Shown here in pieces: positions 16,530 to 25,661 of a stretch of DNA of 64,000 nt; position 1 is the stretch's first letter; every line of letters starts with the position of its first letter. The notes beneath the pieces were generated by a model. The model was not told where the DNA came from and searched no databases. It saw nothing but the letters and a program-made list of their open reading frames with translations. A program made the translations under genes and the position numbers. Origin of the DNA: Thaumasiovibrio subtropicus (GTDB taxonomy: Bacteria > Pseudomonadota > Gammaproteobacteria > Enterobacterales > Vibrionaceae); the NCBI RefSeq assembly GCF_019703835.1, contig NZ_AP023055.1, forward strand, positions 1,736,001-1,800,000, given 5' to 3'.

Positions 16530-18176
16530 ATGAACTGGTTCCATCGCACTTCACTCAAATACAAACTCTCTTTCCCCATCGCATTTGTGGCGATGCTTTT
16601 CATTGTGCTGGTCTCGCAAATTTTTAGTGTCTATAACCAACAACGAGACGCTAATATTTTGTTGAGTGAGAAAGTTCAGCCAGTCCTCAATGATCTTGAT
16701 GGCGCGTATCGCGATATGTACCAGATCATGAATGCAGGGATGGGAATTGCGCTCACTTCCGCCGACGACACAGCCACCATTCAACGCCATACAGAGAACT
16801 ACAAAGACGAAGCCTCAAAAGTAGGAGACCGCATCTCCTCAGTCCATCAGCTCATCGATGTTGGCTTCTTGCCATCACAAAGTCGAAGCAAGGTTGATAC
16901 CTTACTGAACAACTACAATCAATGGCAGCTTCACTACAAAACCATGGTCGATGCGCCAACCCAAGCCCTCGAGTACTACCGAAATTATGGTTTAAAGGCT
17001 GAAGACGAGTTTGAAGCCATTCGATCCCAGTTGAAAGCAGTCCAAGGCGAGATTGAAGCTAAGCAACTTGAAACACTTCATAACGTCCACGACCATGCCA
17101 AACGCACCAATCAGATTTTAATCTTTGGCATGATTGCTATTGTGCTTTTCTCTGCTGCGATTATTTATACTACCCACCGCTTCATCACCCGGCCTATTAC
17201 TAAGCTGACCGATGCGATGAAACAAGTCGCTAGCCGTGGCGGCGATCTCTCACAGCGGATGCAAGTCAACAGCAGCGATGAAATTGGCGAACTGGCCGAA
17301 GCATTTAATACCTTCATCAGTAAGATTCACTTCACCTTAGAAAAAGTGGTCGCGACAACCCACCAAGTGAAAAATGAAGCCACCGAACTGACCTCATTCA
17401 CTCGCCAATTAGTGGGCACAAGTAACGCGCAACAAGCGCAATACCAACAGCTATCTGAAGCGGCGAATGAACTCACCAGCATGGCAGACAGTGTGAGTCA
17501 CCATGCCGCAGATGCGGAAGCAGCTACTCAAGAAATCAGCCAACAATCTCAGCAAGTCGATGCTAGCTTGAACAATACGAAGCAATCCGTGTTGCAACTT
17601 GCCAGTGACATTGATAGCTCTTCACAACTGGTTCAAACGCTTGAAACCAGTGTCGGCGAAATCGATTCTATTCTTGATGTGATCCAAGGTATTGCTGAGC
17701 AAACCAACTTGCTCGCCCTGAATGCCGCCATTGAGGCTGCACGCGCCGGAGAGCAAGGACGTGGTTTTGCGGTTGTATCAGACGAGGTTCGCTCACTCGC
17801 GACGAAAACCCAGTCGAGCACCACCGAAATCCAGAACATGATCGAAAAACTAAAGAAACTCGCCAATCAAACCGTGCAAGCGATGCAGGCCAATACCCTA
17901 TCTGGCGGGGATACCGTCGAGCACACAGAGAATACTCACACCTCTCTTGAAGGTATGAATCAAGCATTAGAAACCATCAATGAAATGAACAGCCATATGG
18001 CCACCGCCTCTGCACAACAACAGCATGTGAGCTCAGAGCTGCTCTCGGGCATTCAGAAGATTGTAAATGATAGCGAAGCGACCCTGAGCAGTGTGCAGCA
18101 TGCACGTCAAGCGTGCGACAGTCTCGCTAACCAAAGCCAAGCGTTAGATGAACTCGTCTCGCAGTTTAAGGTTTAA
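16530..18176 (+). CDS. methyl-accepting chemotaxis protein
   Basis: A 548-residue chemoreceptor. TM1 spans about residues 14-34, a roughly 160-residue periplasmic ligand domain follows, TM2 spans about 193-215 (ILIFGMIAIVLFSAAIIY), then a HAMP domain (RFITRPITKLTDAMKQVASRG) and a long cytoplasmic coiled coil. The signalling tip near residue 390 is textbook: IAEQTNLLALNAAIEAARA with GRGFAVVSDEVRSLA. It controls CheA through CheW and hence flagellar rotation. The periplasmic domain is helical and its ligand is unknown. There is no pentapeptide CheR tether at the C-terminus. It stands as a single gene. Confidence 0.95.
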   Translation: MNWFHRTSLKYKLSFPIAFVAMLFIVLVSQIFSVYNQQRDANILLSEKVQPVLNDLDGAYRDMYQIMNAGMGIALTSADDTATIQRHTENYKDEASKVGDRISSVHQLIDVGFLPSQSRSKVDTLLNNYNQWQLHYKTMVDAPTQALEYYRNYGLKAEDEFEAIRSQLKAVQGEIEAKQLETLHNVHDHAKRTNQILIFGMIAIVLFSAAIIYTTHRFITRPITKLTDAMKQVASRGGDLSQRMQVNSSDEIGELAEAFNTFISKIHFTLEKVVATTHQVKNEATELTSFTRQLVGTSNAQQAQYQQLSEAANELTSMADSVSHHAADAEAATQEISQQSQQVDASLNNTKQSVLQLASDIDSSSQLVQTLETSVGEIDSILDVIQGIAEQTNLLALNAAIEAARAGEQGRGFAVVSDEVRSLATKTQSSTTEIQNMIEKLKKLANQTVQAMQANTLSGGDTVEHTENTHTSLEGMNQALETINEMNSHMATASAQQQHVSSELLSGIQKIVNDSEATLSSVQHARQACDSLANQSQALDELVSQFKV

Positions 18177-18180
18177 ATCT

Positions 18181-18209
18181 AAAAATGAGCCCACAACATG
18201 GTGGGCTCA
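18181..18209 (-). terminator. rho-independent terminator
   Basis: A 9-bp stem TGAGCCCAC/GTGGGCTCA with a six-base loop. On the minus strand it is followed by a T-rich tract (ATTTTTAGATTT), so it ends the DUF606 transporter pair; it may also help end the MCP gene. Confidence 0.8.
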
Positions 18210-18212
18210 ACC

Positions 18213-18623
18213 TCATGACGATTCATTCGCTCTTATCCAAGCGCCCAGCACAATCAACCCCACCCCCAGCAATTGCAGCAAGATGTGATCATCAGTTCCA
18301 TCCAAGAGAAGACTGGTGAGCATCTGCCCACTGATGACTAAAGTTACCGTCTGAGTCGCCCCTAGCCGCACCATGACAAAACTGTTTAGCGCAACATACA
18401 GTGCACCGATGGCGCCACCAATATAAAGCGCAAAAGAAACCGCACCAAGATCCGGTATTGAAACGCCAGTAAACACAACAAGGGAAAGTAGACCAAATCC
18501 GACAAAATGATTCACCAACGACGCTTTAAAAACGCCGGTATAGAGACTTAGCTGTCCATTTAAAATACGACTTGATGCAATACAGCAGCCGTTGAGCAAC
18601 GCGAGTAAAACAAACAACGCCAT
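18213..18623 (-). CDS. DUF606/YdcZ-type DMT superfamily membrane protein
   Basis: A 136-residue integral membrane protein with about five hydrophobic segments (for example LVNHFVGFGLLSLVVFTG and LLQLLGVGLIVLGAWI). Motifs such as GGAIGALYVALNSFVMVRLGA match the YdcZ/DUF606 family, half-size members of the drug/metabolite transporter superfamily thought to work as dimers. It lies six bases after a second member of the family, so the two probably form a paired heterodimeric transporter. The substrate is unknown. A LysR gene is divergent from the pair. Confidence 0.83.
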   Translation of the reverse strand: MALFVLLALLNGCCIASSRILNGQLSLYTGVFKASLVNHFVGFGLLSLVVFTGVSIPDLGAVSFALYIGGAIGALYVALNSFVMVRLGATQTVTLVISGQMLTSLLLDGTDDHILLQLLGVGLIVLGAWIRANESS

Positions 18624-18629
18624 GCGACT

Positions 18630-19097
18630 TCACCTCGCGTAAATCAATATTGCCGCACCCAAGATGACCAGAAACAGCGCGGTCACTTGAGAGAACGAGA
18701 TCTGCTGTTTCGCTATCCCAAACCAGCCTCTTTGCTCACTGACTAAGGTAAACACCATCTGGGCGGCCAACCCCAATACCAAGGTACCAGACAAGCCAAG
18801 TGCACTGTTCACCGTTATCGCCGCCAACATGACCGTCATGGCGCCGGGTATTCCTCCTAAATAACAAAGCAATGGAACGCGACGTTCTGCCCTCGCTGGA
18901 AGCACAGTGTCAGATCGCTTCACTAACCTGATGCCGGCCAATAATCCCCAAGCCGTGATGCCGCCTATACCATGTGCCAACCACGACGCATGGAGTGCGC
19001 TCGTTTGCGCGGCTAATTGACTATTAATAAAAATCATCAGCGCAAGCAGGCCACCACCTAACAACGCTAGCATCTCAAACCCTTTCGTTCTCAACAT
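18630..19097 (-). CDS. DUF606/YdcZ-type DMT superfamily membrane protein, first of pair
   Basis: A 155-residue membrane protein starting at ATG 19097 after GGGAAG. The open frame extends further upstream into the LysR gene on the other strand, but that part lacks membrane character and is rejected. Segments MLALLGGGLLALMIFINSQL and GGIPGAMTVMLAAITVNSAL are typical of DUF606; GLSGTLVLGLAAQMVFTLVSE follows. Partner of the next gene, with six bases between them. Probable control by the divergent LysR regulator, 97 bases away. Confidence 0.83.
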   Translation of the reverse strand: MLRTKGFEMLALLGGGLLALMIFINSQLAAQTSALHASWLAHGIGGITAWGLLAGIRLVKRSDTVLPARAERRVPLLCYLGGIPGAMTVMLAAITVNSALGLSGTLVLGLAAQMVFTLVSEQRGWFGIAKQQISFSQVTALFLVILGAAILIYAR

Positions 19098-19194
19098 GTT
19101 CTTCCCGCTCTTTATGAAATACCGCCACTTTAATTGATACACAAAAAGATGATAATCTTGCATTTCGAAAAACATTGATGAGTAAAAGTAAACA

Positions 19195-20106
19195 ATGAAG
19201 ACTGATTTCGCCGCTATTCCCGTCTTTGTCGCTGTGATTGAATGCGGCAGCTTCTCTGCTGCGGCGACGCGCCTTAACATGACAAAATCGGCCGTTAGCA
19301 AACGTATCTCGGTGCTAGAGGATAGCTTGGGTGTAAGGCTGTTCCACCGCACCACACGCAAGCTTTCTCTCACCGAGGCTGGGGAAAAGTTCTCGGACTC
19401 AGCTCGAACAGCTCTGCTCATCGCCGAAGAGGGCTTTGCGACACTCAGTGAGTATCAAGGCACACCTAAAGGCACAGTGAAAATAAACGCGCCCATGTCT
19501 TTTTCTCGCCTTCACATCACGCCCTATATTCCTGAATTTCTGACCCAATACCCTGAACTGAATGTCGTCCTTAATATGGATGACAACATTGTAAGCATGA
19601 CGAAAGGTGGGTTTGACCTTGGTATTCGCATTGGCGCTTTGCAAGACTCTTCACTCATTGCAAGAAAGATTCTCGATTGCCCATCTGTACTCTGTGCCGC
19701 GCCGAGATACCTAGAACAGTATGGAGTACCGTTGACGCCGGCTGAGTTAACCTCTCATAACTGTATTTACTACAGCCTGTTTCAAGCTGGCACAGAGTGG
19801 ACTTTCTATCGCCAAGGGGAAACACACAAAGTCACCCCAAAAGGCAATTTTGTCGTGAACAATAGTGAGGCAATCGCAGAGGTGCTCACACAAGGCTTAG
19901 GCATCGGCCAAATGCCGTTATTTATTGTTGCAGACGCTGTTCATTCTGGCGCATTAACCGTATTGCTGACCGACTACCAATTGCCTGAACATGCAATCTA
20001 TGCCATTTATCCGGAACGAAAACACCTCCCCGAGAAGGTGAAGGTATTTATTGAGTTCATCAGCAAGAAACTGAGGGCGAAATGGTCACCACTTCCCCCT
20101 CAATAG
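19195..20106 (+). CDS. LysR family transcriptional regulator (CrgA-like clade)
   Basis: A 303-residue regulator. The HTH reads AAATRLNMTKSAVSKRISVLEDSLGVRLFHRTTRKLSLTEAG across overlapping segments, a strong LysR signature with the RTTRKLSLTEAG wing of the broad CrgA-like group. The C-terminal effector domain shows the usual FDLGIRIGALQDSSLIARKI strand. It is divergent from the DUF606 pair, which is its likely target. The ATG at 19195 is supported by the HTH position but has only a weak ribosome binding site (GAGTAAAAGTAAAC). Confidence 0.93.
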   Translation: MKTDFAAIPVFVAVIECGSFSAAATRLNMTKSAVSKRISVLEDSLGVRLFHRTTRKLSLTEAGEKFSDSARTALLIAEEGFATLSEYQGTPKGTVKINAPMSFSRLHITPYIPEFLTQYPELNVVLNMDDNIVSMTKGGFDLGIRIGALQDSSLIARKILDCPSVLCAAPRYLEQYGVPLTPAELTSHNCIYYSLFQAGTEWTFYRQGETHKVTPKGNFVVNNSEAIAEVLTQGLGIGQMPLFIVADAVHSGALTVLLTDYQLPEHAIYAIYPERKHLPEKVKVFIEFISKKLRAKWSPLPPQ

Positions 20107-20124
20107 TGTGGCGAGATGTGTGGC

Positions 20125-21093
20125 TTACTCAGCGAAAGCGTCACTGAAAAAAGTGACAATATGTTCGGCTTGCGTTGGCCCTAATCCATGACTGCCTTCA
20201 TGATCGTGTAGCGTCACGTCCACCTCATTCGCTGTTAGCACTTCAGCCATGTACCGTGTACCTTCCGGAATCCACTTGAACCGATCATAACCACCATATT
20301 CGAGATGAATCGCCGCCAGTTTTTGAGGTTGCTTTAAGTATTCGGCAACCTTGCCTTCAACGTTACCAAAGCCTTGTTCCCAGCGTTCACGGACCTGCTG
20401 TGACTCACCATCCCACACTTGCCAAGGGTCGCCTTCGGCGTTGAGATCGGGAGCAAAGGTTGCCGCATAACCATCGAGAAAATTAAACCAACCACTGCGT
20501 TTCCATTGTGCAAAGGCTTTATCTAAGCCATTGCTGTCAAACAGCCCAGGGCTAAGGGAGAAGAGATATTGAAACTTATCGGGATGACGAAATGCGATGT
20601 TGAGTGCCGCATATCCCCCCATTGAGAAGCCAATAATGCCGCGGTGCGTGTTATCTGAATATGTCCGATAGTGACTATCGATATAGTTGAGCACGTCTTC
20701 GGTAACAAAGTCTTCCCAATGCCCGGTAATGGGTGAGTTATAGAAAAAACTACCTCCAAACCGATTCCGACCATTGATCCCGACAACGATCATCTCTACC
20801 GCCTGCTTATTGGCAATTTTCTTGTCCAAAAAGTTGTCAGCAAAGGTTTTCGCTTCATTCACCGAGCCACCATAACCATGTAGATAGTAAACGACTGGAT
20901 ACCGCTGCTCAGAGGTATGGTATGACGGCGGCAGATAGAGATAGATCTCCTGCTGGAGGTCATTCTCTACCACGCTATTTGCTAGTGATGGCGCGTCAAT
21001 TTTTAAATGAATTTGACGCGCCTCGGTAGCGACAGCAAAGCCACTCAATAGCGCAAAAAGTAGCCCCAATACAGGTAATAGCTTTCGGTACAT
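20125..21093 (-). CDS. secreted esterase-D-like alpha/beta hydrolase
   Basis: A 322-residue protein with a Sec signal peptide (about residues 1-22, cleavage near AVA|TEA). The body is a putative-esterase family alpha/beta hydrolase: YPVVYYLHGYGG holds the oxyanion loop and IIGFSMGGYAAL carries the nucleophile Ser in GFSMGG. The acid is probably in the LEYGGYDRF region and the His in HDHEGSHGLG near the C-terminus. Relatives include S-formylglutathione hydrolase, antigen-85 type acyltransferases and ferric-siderophore esterases. The periplasmic location fits a siderophore or carbohydrate-ester esterase, but no receptor or biosynthesis gene is near, so the substrate is open. Confidence 0.87.
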   Translation of the reverse strand: MYRKLLPVLGLLFALLSGFAVATEARQIHLKIDAPSLANSVVENDLQQEIYLYLPPSYHTSEQRYPVVYYLHGYGGSVNEAKTFADNFLDKKIANKQAVEMIVVGINGRNRFGGSFFYNSPITGHWEDFVTEDVLNYIDSHYRTYSDNTHRGIIGFSMGGYAALNIAFRHPDKFQYLFSLSPGLFDSNGLDKAFAQWKRSGWFNFLDGYAATFAPDLNAEGDPWQVWDGESQQVRERWEQGFGNVEGKVAEYLKQPQKLAAIHLEYGGYDRFKWIPEGTRYMAEVLTANEVDVTLHDHEGSHGLGPTQAEHIVTFFSDAFAE

Positions 21094-21370
21094 TTAATTC
21101 CCTTCCCTTAATGATTTTTCCATCGGCAACATTGATGGTGAAGCTATGAGCATTCTCATCACCTTATTCAATTGTTGCGTCATCACCTGCCTGAAAATGC
21201 GCAGATAAGGAAGAAAAGCACAGAAAAAGGAGATCCTGCGAGCAGCCTTAAGAGGTGAATGCAAACTGTGGACGCATTACATTGGCAAAGTGAAAAAGAA
21301 TATCGTTGACAGAAGTAGAACGAACACTCTACCCTAATATAGAACAATCATTCTACCTACAGAGAAATGT

Positions 21371-21889
21371 ATGCTGAAAGAGCAAATTGCTGCCGACCTA
21401 GAAGTCGCTTTTGCCCAATATGGGTTTGCAGAACCAAGTGTGTCGCAGCTTAAAACAGCGTGTAAGGTCAGTTTGCGTACCCTTTACAAGCATTACCCAT
21501 CAAAGGAAGAGATGATCGTGGGTGCACTTAACCACCGTCATCAACGCTACTTAGCGTTCTTGGCCCATCAGTGCCCACAAGATGGGCTAGAGGCGATACT
21601 GCATATCTTTGACCAACTCGCGGTATGGATGGCGGAAGCGGCACCCAATGGCTGCATGTCAATGAATGCATTGGCCGCATTTCCTGATAATCCACTTGTG
21701 CGAGAAGCTGTGGCGAGCCACAAGTTAGCCGTTCGTGACTTTTTAGCTCAAAGGTATCCTCATCGTGACGACGAGAATACCTTGTTCGTCTTGCATGAAG
21801 GCATTTCGAATAGTTGGCCTATTATTGGGCAAGCCGCTGTAGACGCTGCCAAAAACACCCTTATTCGATTGCAAGAGGAAAACCGATAA
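21371..21889 (+). CDS. TetR family transcriptional regulator
   Basis: A 172-residue repressor. The N-terminal HTH (FAEPSVSQLKTACKVSLRTLYKHYPSKEEM in overlapping segments) is typical TetR, with the LYKHYPSKEE signature. The C-terminal ligand domain is helical. Its stop TAA overlaps the ATG of the dehydrogenase gene (TAATG), so the two are translationally coupled. It probably represses its own operon in response to the dehydrogenase substrate. The 277 bases upstream, between it and the divergent esterase gene, include AGAACAATCATTCT, a possible operator, which I did not test further. Confidence 0.9.
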   Translation: MLKEQIAADLEVAFAQYGFAEPSVSQLKTACKVSLRTLYKHYPSKEEMIVGALNHRHQRYLAFLAHQCPQDGLEAILHIFDQLAVWMAEAAPNGCMSMNALAAFPDNPLVREAVASHKLAVRDFLAQRYPHRDDENTLFVLHEGISNSWPIIGQAAVDAAKNTLIRLQEENR

Positions 21890-22944
21890 TGTCTGCTCTA
21901 CCTTCCACAATGAAAGGCGTTCAACTGATTGGCCATGGTGGGCTGGACAGGCTCGAATTTCGCGAAGACCTGCCGATACCCACACTGGGCGAAAACGATG
22001 TGCTTATTCGTGTCGCAGCGGCAGGGGTTAATAACACCGATCTCAACACCCGCATTGGCTGGTATTCCAAAGGCGACAATGATGCTGAGGACGCAAGCTG
22101 GTCCGGTGATGCCCTTACTTTTCCACGCATTCAAGGTGCCGATGTCTGTGGCCATATTGTTGCCGTGGGCAGTGCCGTTTCCGATTCACGTCTTGGTGAG
22201 CGAGTGCTGATTGAGCCTTGCTTAACTCTCGCCAACGATAACCCTCTGACAACACCTTGGTATTTTGGATCGGAGTGTGATGGCGGCTTTGCTGAGTACA
22301 CTCGCGTCGCTGCACAACATGCCTTCAAGATTGAATCCTCGTTAAGCGACATCCAGTTAGCCTCCTTTCCTTGCTCCTATTCAACGGCCGAAAACATGCT
22401 AACCCGTGCCAATGTTAGCCAAAGTGATACGGTATTGATCACTGGGGCATCGGGCGGAGTTGGCTCTGCGGCCATACAGCTCGCCAAAGCCAGAGGGGCG
22501 AACATTATTGCTGTCACCAGCCCAAGCAAAGCCGCACTGATCCAAGATATTGGTGCTGATAAGGTGGTTTTTCGTGATGAAAACGTGATCGAAGCACTCG
22601 GTAAAAACAGTGTGGATGTCGTGATTGATCTCGTTGCTGGCCCGCAATGGCCCGAGCTATTGGAAGTCATGAAGCCCAAAGGACGCTATGCCGTTTCAGG
22701 TGCTATCGGTGGGCCGCTTGTCGAGCTGGATGTCCGTACTCTCTATTTGAAAGATCTCAGCTTTTTTGGCTGTACCGTACTCGAACCGCAGGTCTTCGCG
22801 CAGCTCATTCAACGGATAGAACGTGGTGATATCGCCCCGCTTGTCGCCGAGACGTTTCCCCTCAAAGACATTTGCGCGGCGCAAACCCGCTTTGCTGAAA
22901 AACAACATGTAGGCAAGATCGTGTTAACCGTCACCGACAGTTAA
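21889..22944 (+). CDS. medium-chain dehydrogenase/reductase, quinone-oxidoreductase-like
   Basis: A 351-residue NAD(P)H-dependent oxidoreductase. The GroES-like domain contains VLIRVAAAGVNNTDLNTRIG and IQGADVCGHIVAVGS. Asn replaces the usual catalytic-zinc Cys in VAAAGVNNTD, as in zinc-free quinone reductases. The Rossmann motif is ITGASGGVGSAAIQLAKARG. It probably reduces quinones or activated alkenes. Co-transcribed with a TetR regulator through a TAATG overlap, a common arrangement for stress-induced reductases. A strong terminator follows. Confidence 0.9.
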   Translation: MSALPSTMKGVQLIGHGGLDRLEFREDLPIPTLGENDVLIRVAAAGVNNTDLNTRIGWYSKGDNDAEDASWSGDALTFPRIQGADVCGHIVAVGSAVSDSRLGERVLIEPCLTLANDNPLTTPWYFGSECDGGFAEYTRVAAQHAFKIESSLSDIQLASFPCSYSTAENMLTRANVSQSDTVLITGASGGVGSAAIQLAKARGANIIAVTSPSKAALIQDIGADKVVFRDENVIEALGKNSVDVVIDLVAGPQWPELLEVMKPKGRYAVSGAIGGPLVELDVRTLYLKDLSFFGCTVLEPQVFAQLIQRIERGDIAPLVAETFPLKDICAAQTRFAEKQHVGKIVLTVTDS

Positions 22945-22991
22945 GCGCAGTCACGTTTCACAATAATGGAATCTCTCCCATACTTTAAACC

Positions 22992-23017
22992 AGCCCGGCA
23001 TCTGCCGGGCTTTTCTT
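22992..23017 (+). terminator. rho-independent terminator
   Basis: A 9-bp GC-rich stem AGCCCGGCA/TGCCGGGCT with a two-base gap at its centre, followed by TTTCTTT. It ends the TetR-dehydrogenase operon. Confidence 0.9.
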
Positions 23018-23082
23018 TCACCCACATTTAGGTCTTTATACCCAAGTCTGTCCCATGTCTAAAATCGAAAGCGAGTGTTGAT

Positions 23083-23889
23083 ATGACAAAGCAAGCTAAA
23101 TCGAGTGCAGAAATTGTCGCGGCCGCCCGCGCTGAGCTCGACGAAGACAAGTATTGGGCACTGATTGCCGAGCTTCATCAACGCGGTTCTGACATCGAGT
23201 TTGACTTAGCATCTCGTCTTCTAGAATCAGCCGAACCACAAGCGCGTCGTATAGGGGCTGATATACTTGGGCAACTTGGCTGGTCAACGAAACGCTTTCA
23301 GACAGAATCAGTCCAGCGCCTAATTGATGTGCTTTCCGATACGGATGATAAGGTGGTCGCCTCTGCCGCCTTCGCATTAGGGCATCGGCAAGTCGAAAAA
23401 GCCGTCAAACATCTCATCCAACACGTCGATCACCCCAATTCTTATGTGCGTCACGGCGTCGTGTTAGGGCTCAGCCATTCCCAAAGTGCCACAGCCTCAA
23501 AGGCACTTATTAAGTTAAGTCAAGACTCAAACACGGAAGTAAAAAGCTGGGCCACCTTTGCGCTTGCCACGCAATCTAACGTCGATTCAATCGCGGTTAG
23601 AGAAGCATTGCTAGCAAATACCATTGACGACGATCCGGAAGTGTGTGGCGAAGCCATGATTGGACTTGCTAAGCGCAAGGATCCAAGGGTTAAAAAGGTT
23701 ATCAGCAAAGCGCTCTGCGGCCCATTTTATGGTGATTGGGCAGTCGAAGCCGCAGCGCTATTCGCCGACACGGCATTTGTTCCTCTCCTAGAGCAACTGT
23801 ATGAGCGTGAAGCAGAACAGATAGAACCGCGCTTTCTAGAGCATATTACCGACGCGATCAACCTGTGCCGAGTTCCCCAAAAGCCATAA
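23083..23889 (+). CDS. HEAT-repeat protein
   Basis: A 268-residue soluble protein made of tandem alpha-helical HEAT-like repeats. Each has the pattern of paired helices with a conserved Asp/Arg turn, for example VQRLIDVLSDTDDKVVASAAFALG, LIQHVDHPNSYVRHGVVLGL and KLSQDSNTEVKSWATFALA. Such proteins are scaffolds or, in the case of DNA-glycosylase relatives, bind DNA; no AlkD-type features are seen. It is a single gene converging on a LysR gene only five bases away. The function is unknown. Confidence 0.85.
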   Translation: MTKQAKSSAEIVAAARAELDEDKYWALIAELHQRGSDIEFDLASRLLESAEPQARRIGADILGQLGWSTKRFQTESVQRLIDVLSDTDDKVVASAAFALGHRQVEKAVKHLIQHVDHPNSYVRHGVVLGLSHSQSATASKALIKLSQDSNTEVKSWATFALATQSNVDSIAVREALLANTIDDDPEVCGEAMIGLAKRKDPRVKKVISKALCGPFYGDWAVEAAALFADTAFVPLLEQLYEREAEQIEPRFLEHITDAINLCRVPQKP

Positions 23890-23894
23890 GTCGC

Positions 23895-24779
23895 TCACTC
23901 AGCCTGCTTACTATCAACACCGGAGACAAAATCGACAAAGTGGTCAACCACGCGGCTATCGGTCGCTTCATTCCAAATGACCCCAACATCCCAGCTCGCA
24001 TGAGCACCGCTCAGGGGCACTAAGCGCACACAGTCTCGACAGATCTCTTTCGAACTGGCAGGAAGAATTGTGTACCCCAACTTCGAAGAGACCAAGGCAA
24101 CCAACGTCAGAATGTCATCTGCTTCTTGTGCAACCTCAGGTGATTGATTTTGAGCAAACAAATAGCGAGAGATTTGCTGATGCAGCCCTTTGCCACGCTC
24201 AGGGTTAATCTGTATAAAGTCGAGTTTGGTTAAACTTTCCCATAGATGCTTTTCATCCACTTCTGCTTCACGATGTACCGCAACCACGAGATGGTCAGTA
24301 AAGAGTTTCCTTGTTTTTAAAGGCGAGCTAGCTTGATCTAAACGATTGAAACTGACATTAAGTTCACCCTCTTTCAACTTCACCATCTGCACAGAAGAAG
24401 GCATATCATTCAAACGGATATGTACCTCGGGAAACACTTTTTTAAACTGGGCAATATACTCTGGCGCGCGCAAATAGGTTGAGATACCAAAGCCGATATT
24501 CAGACTCCCTGAATAGCCATTAGCAAGATGTGTCGCTAAGCTTTCAAAGTGAGTGTAAGACCTCAAAATCTTCTCTGCTTCAGGGATGAGCATTTGCCCA
24601 GCTTGGGTTAATTTAGCGCCATGCCGCCCTCTTTCAAAAAGGGTGACACCCAAGGTCTCTTCAAGCTTAAGGATCTTTTTCGTTAACGCTGATTGGGTAA
24701 GGCATAAATGGTCTGCCGCCACTCGATAATTCCCATCGCTCGCTAACTGACAAAAAGCGCTAATTGCACTCTTATCCAT
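23895..24779 (-). CDS. LysR family transcriptional regulator
   Basis: A 294-residue regulator. The HTH is AADHLCLTQSALTKKILKLEETLGVTLFERGRHGAKLTQAG in overlapping segments, with a clear LysR wing. The effector domain begins around residue 90 (GSLNIGFGISTYLRAPEY). It is divergent from two HAD phosphatase genes, with 185 bases between, and may regulate them. It converges on the HEAT-repeat gene. Confidence 0.92.
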   Translation of the reverse strand: MDKSAISAFCQLASDGNYRVAADHLCLTQSALTKKILKLEETLGVTLFERGRHGAKLTQAGQMLIPEAEKILRSYTHFESLATHLANGYSGSLNIGFGISTYLRAPEYIAQFKKVFPEVHIRLNDMPSSVQMVKLKEGELNVSFNRLDQASSPLKTRKLFTDHLVVAVHREAEVDEKHLWESLTKLDFIQINPERGKGLHQQISRYLFAQNQSPEVAQEADDILTLVALVSSKLGYTILPASSKEICRDCVRLVPLSGAHASWDVGVIWNEATDSRVVDHFVDFVSGVDSKQAE

Positions 24780-24964
24780 TCCATTTACTCATTGAAATTA
24801 GAATTTTAATCATTATACGGAATGTAAAATTCTGGTTAAAGTGCCTCTTATCCTCAAGCCAGCTTCAATCTATACAGACGATATGGACTGATGCCCACTG
24901 CATCACACTCAACACCTGCGAACACCCAGTTTAACTAGCAGGTTGCAAAGAGAAGGGTTAAACC

Positions 24965-25645
24965 ATGAAAAGACGTTCATCGAAAGGCACACAAAGCGAG
25001 AGGCCGTCCATGTTCAATAATGTGCAAGCCGTTATGTTCGACATGGATGGTACGTTAATTCACTCCAAGTCCGTGATTGAAGAAGCATGGCGAATAGGGG
25101 CGCTGGCTATTGGGCGTAAAATTTCCCCTGAAGAGATGGAGGCGCATGTCCATGGCCGTAACGCCGACTATACCTTTCGCTACTTTTTTGGCCATCTCTC
25201 TTCGACAGAGTTGGCGGAGATTAAGACCATAGTCAATGACTATGAAGCGACCTCACGCCCAGCGCTCATTGATGGGGCCAAGTGTTTTTTAACTCAACTC
25301 AAACAAAGCAACATCAAAATCGGATTAGTGACCGGAAGCTGGCAGGCACGCGTCGCGTTTGTGTTAGCGTTGCATGGTTTAGACGAGTACTTCGATATCA
25401 TCATCACTCGCGAGAATGTGAGCCAAGGTAAACCCAACCCGGAAGGCTTTCTTCAATGTGCGCGACAACTCAACGTGCCCATCACGCAATGTTTGATTTT
25501 TGAAGACTCTCAAAGCGGGGTGCAATCTGCGATTGCAAGTGGCGCTGAATGTGTTGTTATTAGCCAGCCCAATGACGAAAAGATAGATGAAACACTACCG
25601 CATGTTCGTGACTTTACCGGCTACCTAAACGGAAAAACTGACTGA
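24965..25645 (+). CDS. HAD superfamily hydrolase (beta-phosphoglucomutase-like phosphatase)
   Basis: A 226-residue HAD-IA enzyme. Motif I is VMFDMDGTLIHSK (nucleophile and acid Asp), motif II IGLVTGS, motif III lysine in VSQGKPNPEGF, and motif IV CLIFEDSQSGVQSAI. The cap is the helical type seen in beta-phosphoglucomutases and small phosphatases acting on sugar phosphates. The first ATG (24965) follows AGAAGGG; ATG 25010 immediately before the HAD core is an alternative. A second, distantly related HAD gene follows after 16 bases, so the two form an operon. The LysR gene is divergent. Confidence 0.88.
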   Translation: MKRRSSKGTQSERPSMFNNVQAVMFDMDGTLIHSKSVIEEAWRIGALAIGRKISPEEMEAHVHGRNADYTFRYFFGHLSSTELAEIKTIVNDYEATSRPALIDGAKCFLTQLKQSNIKIGLVTGSWQARVAFVLALHGLDEYFDIIITRENVSQGKPNPEGFLQCARQLNVPITQCLIFEDSQSGVQSAIASGAECVVISQPNDEKIDETLPHVRDFTGYLNGKTD

Positions 25646-25661
25646 AATAAAAGGAAAGAAG

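Noticed and set aside
18630..19421. Long N-terminal extension of the first DUF606 protein
   Set aside because: The extra 108 codons lie antisense to the LysR HTH region and have no membrane character; ATG 19097 has a good ribosome binding site.
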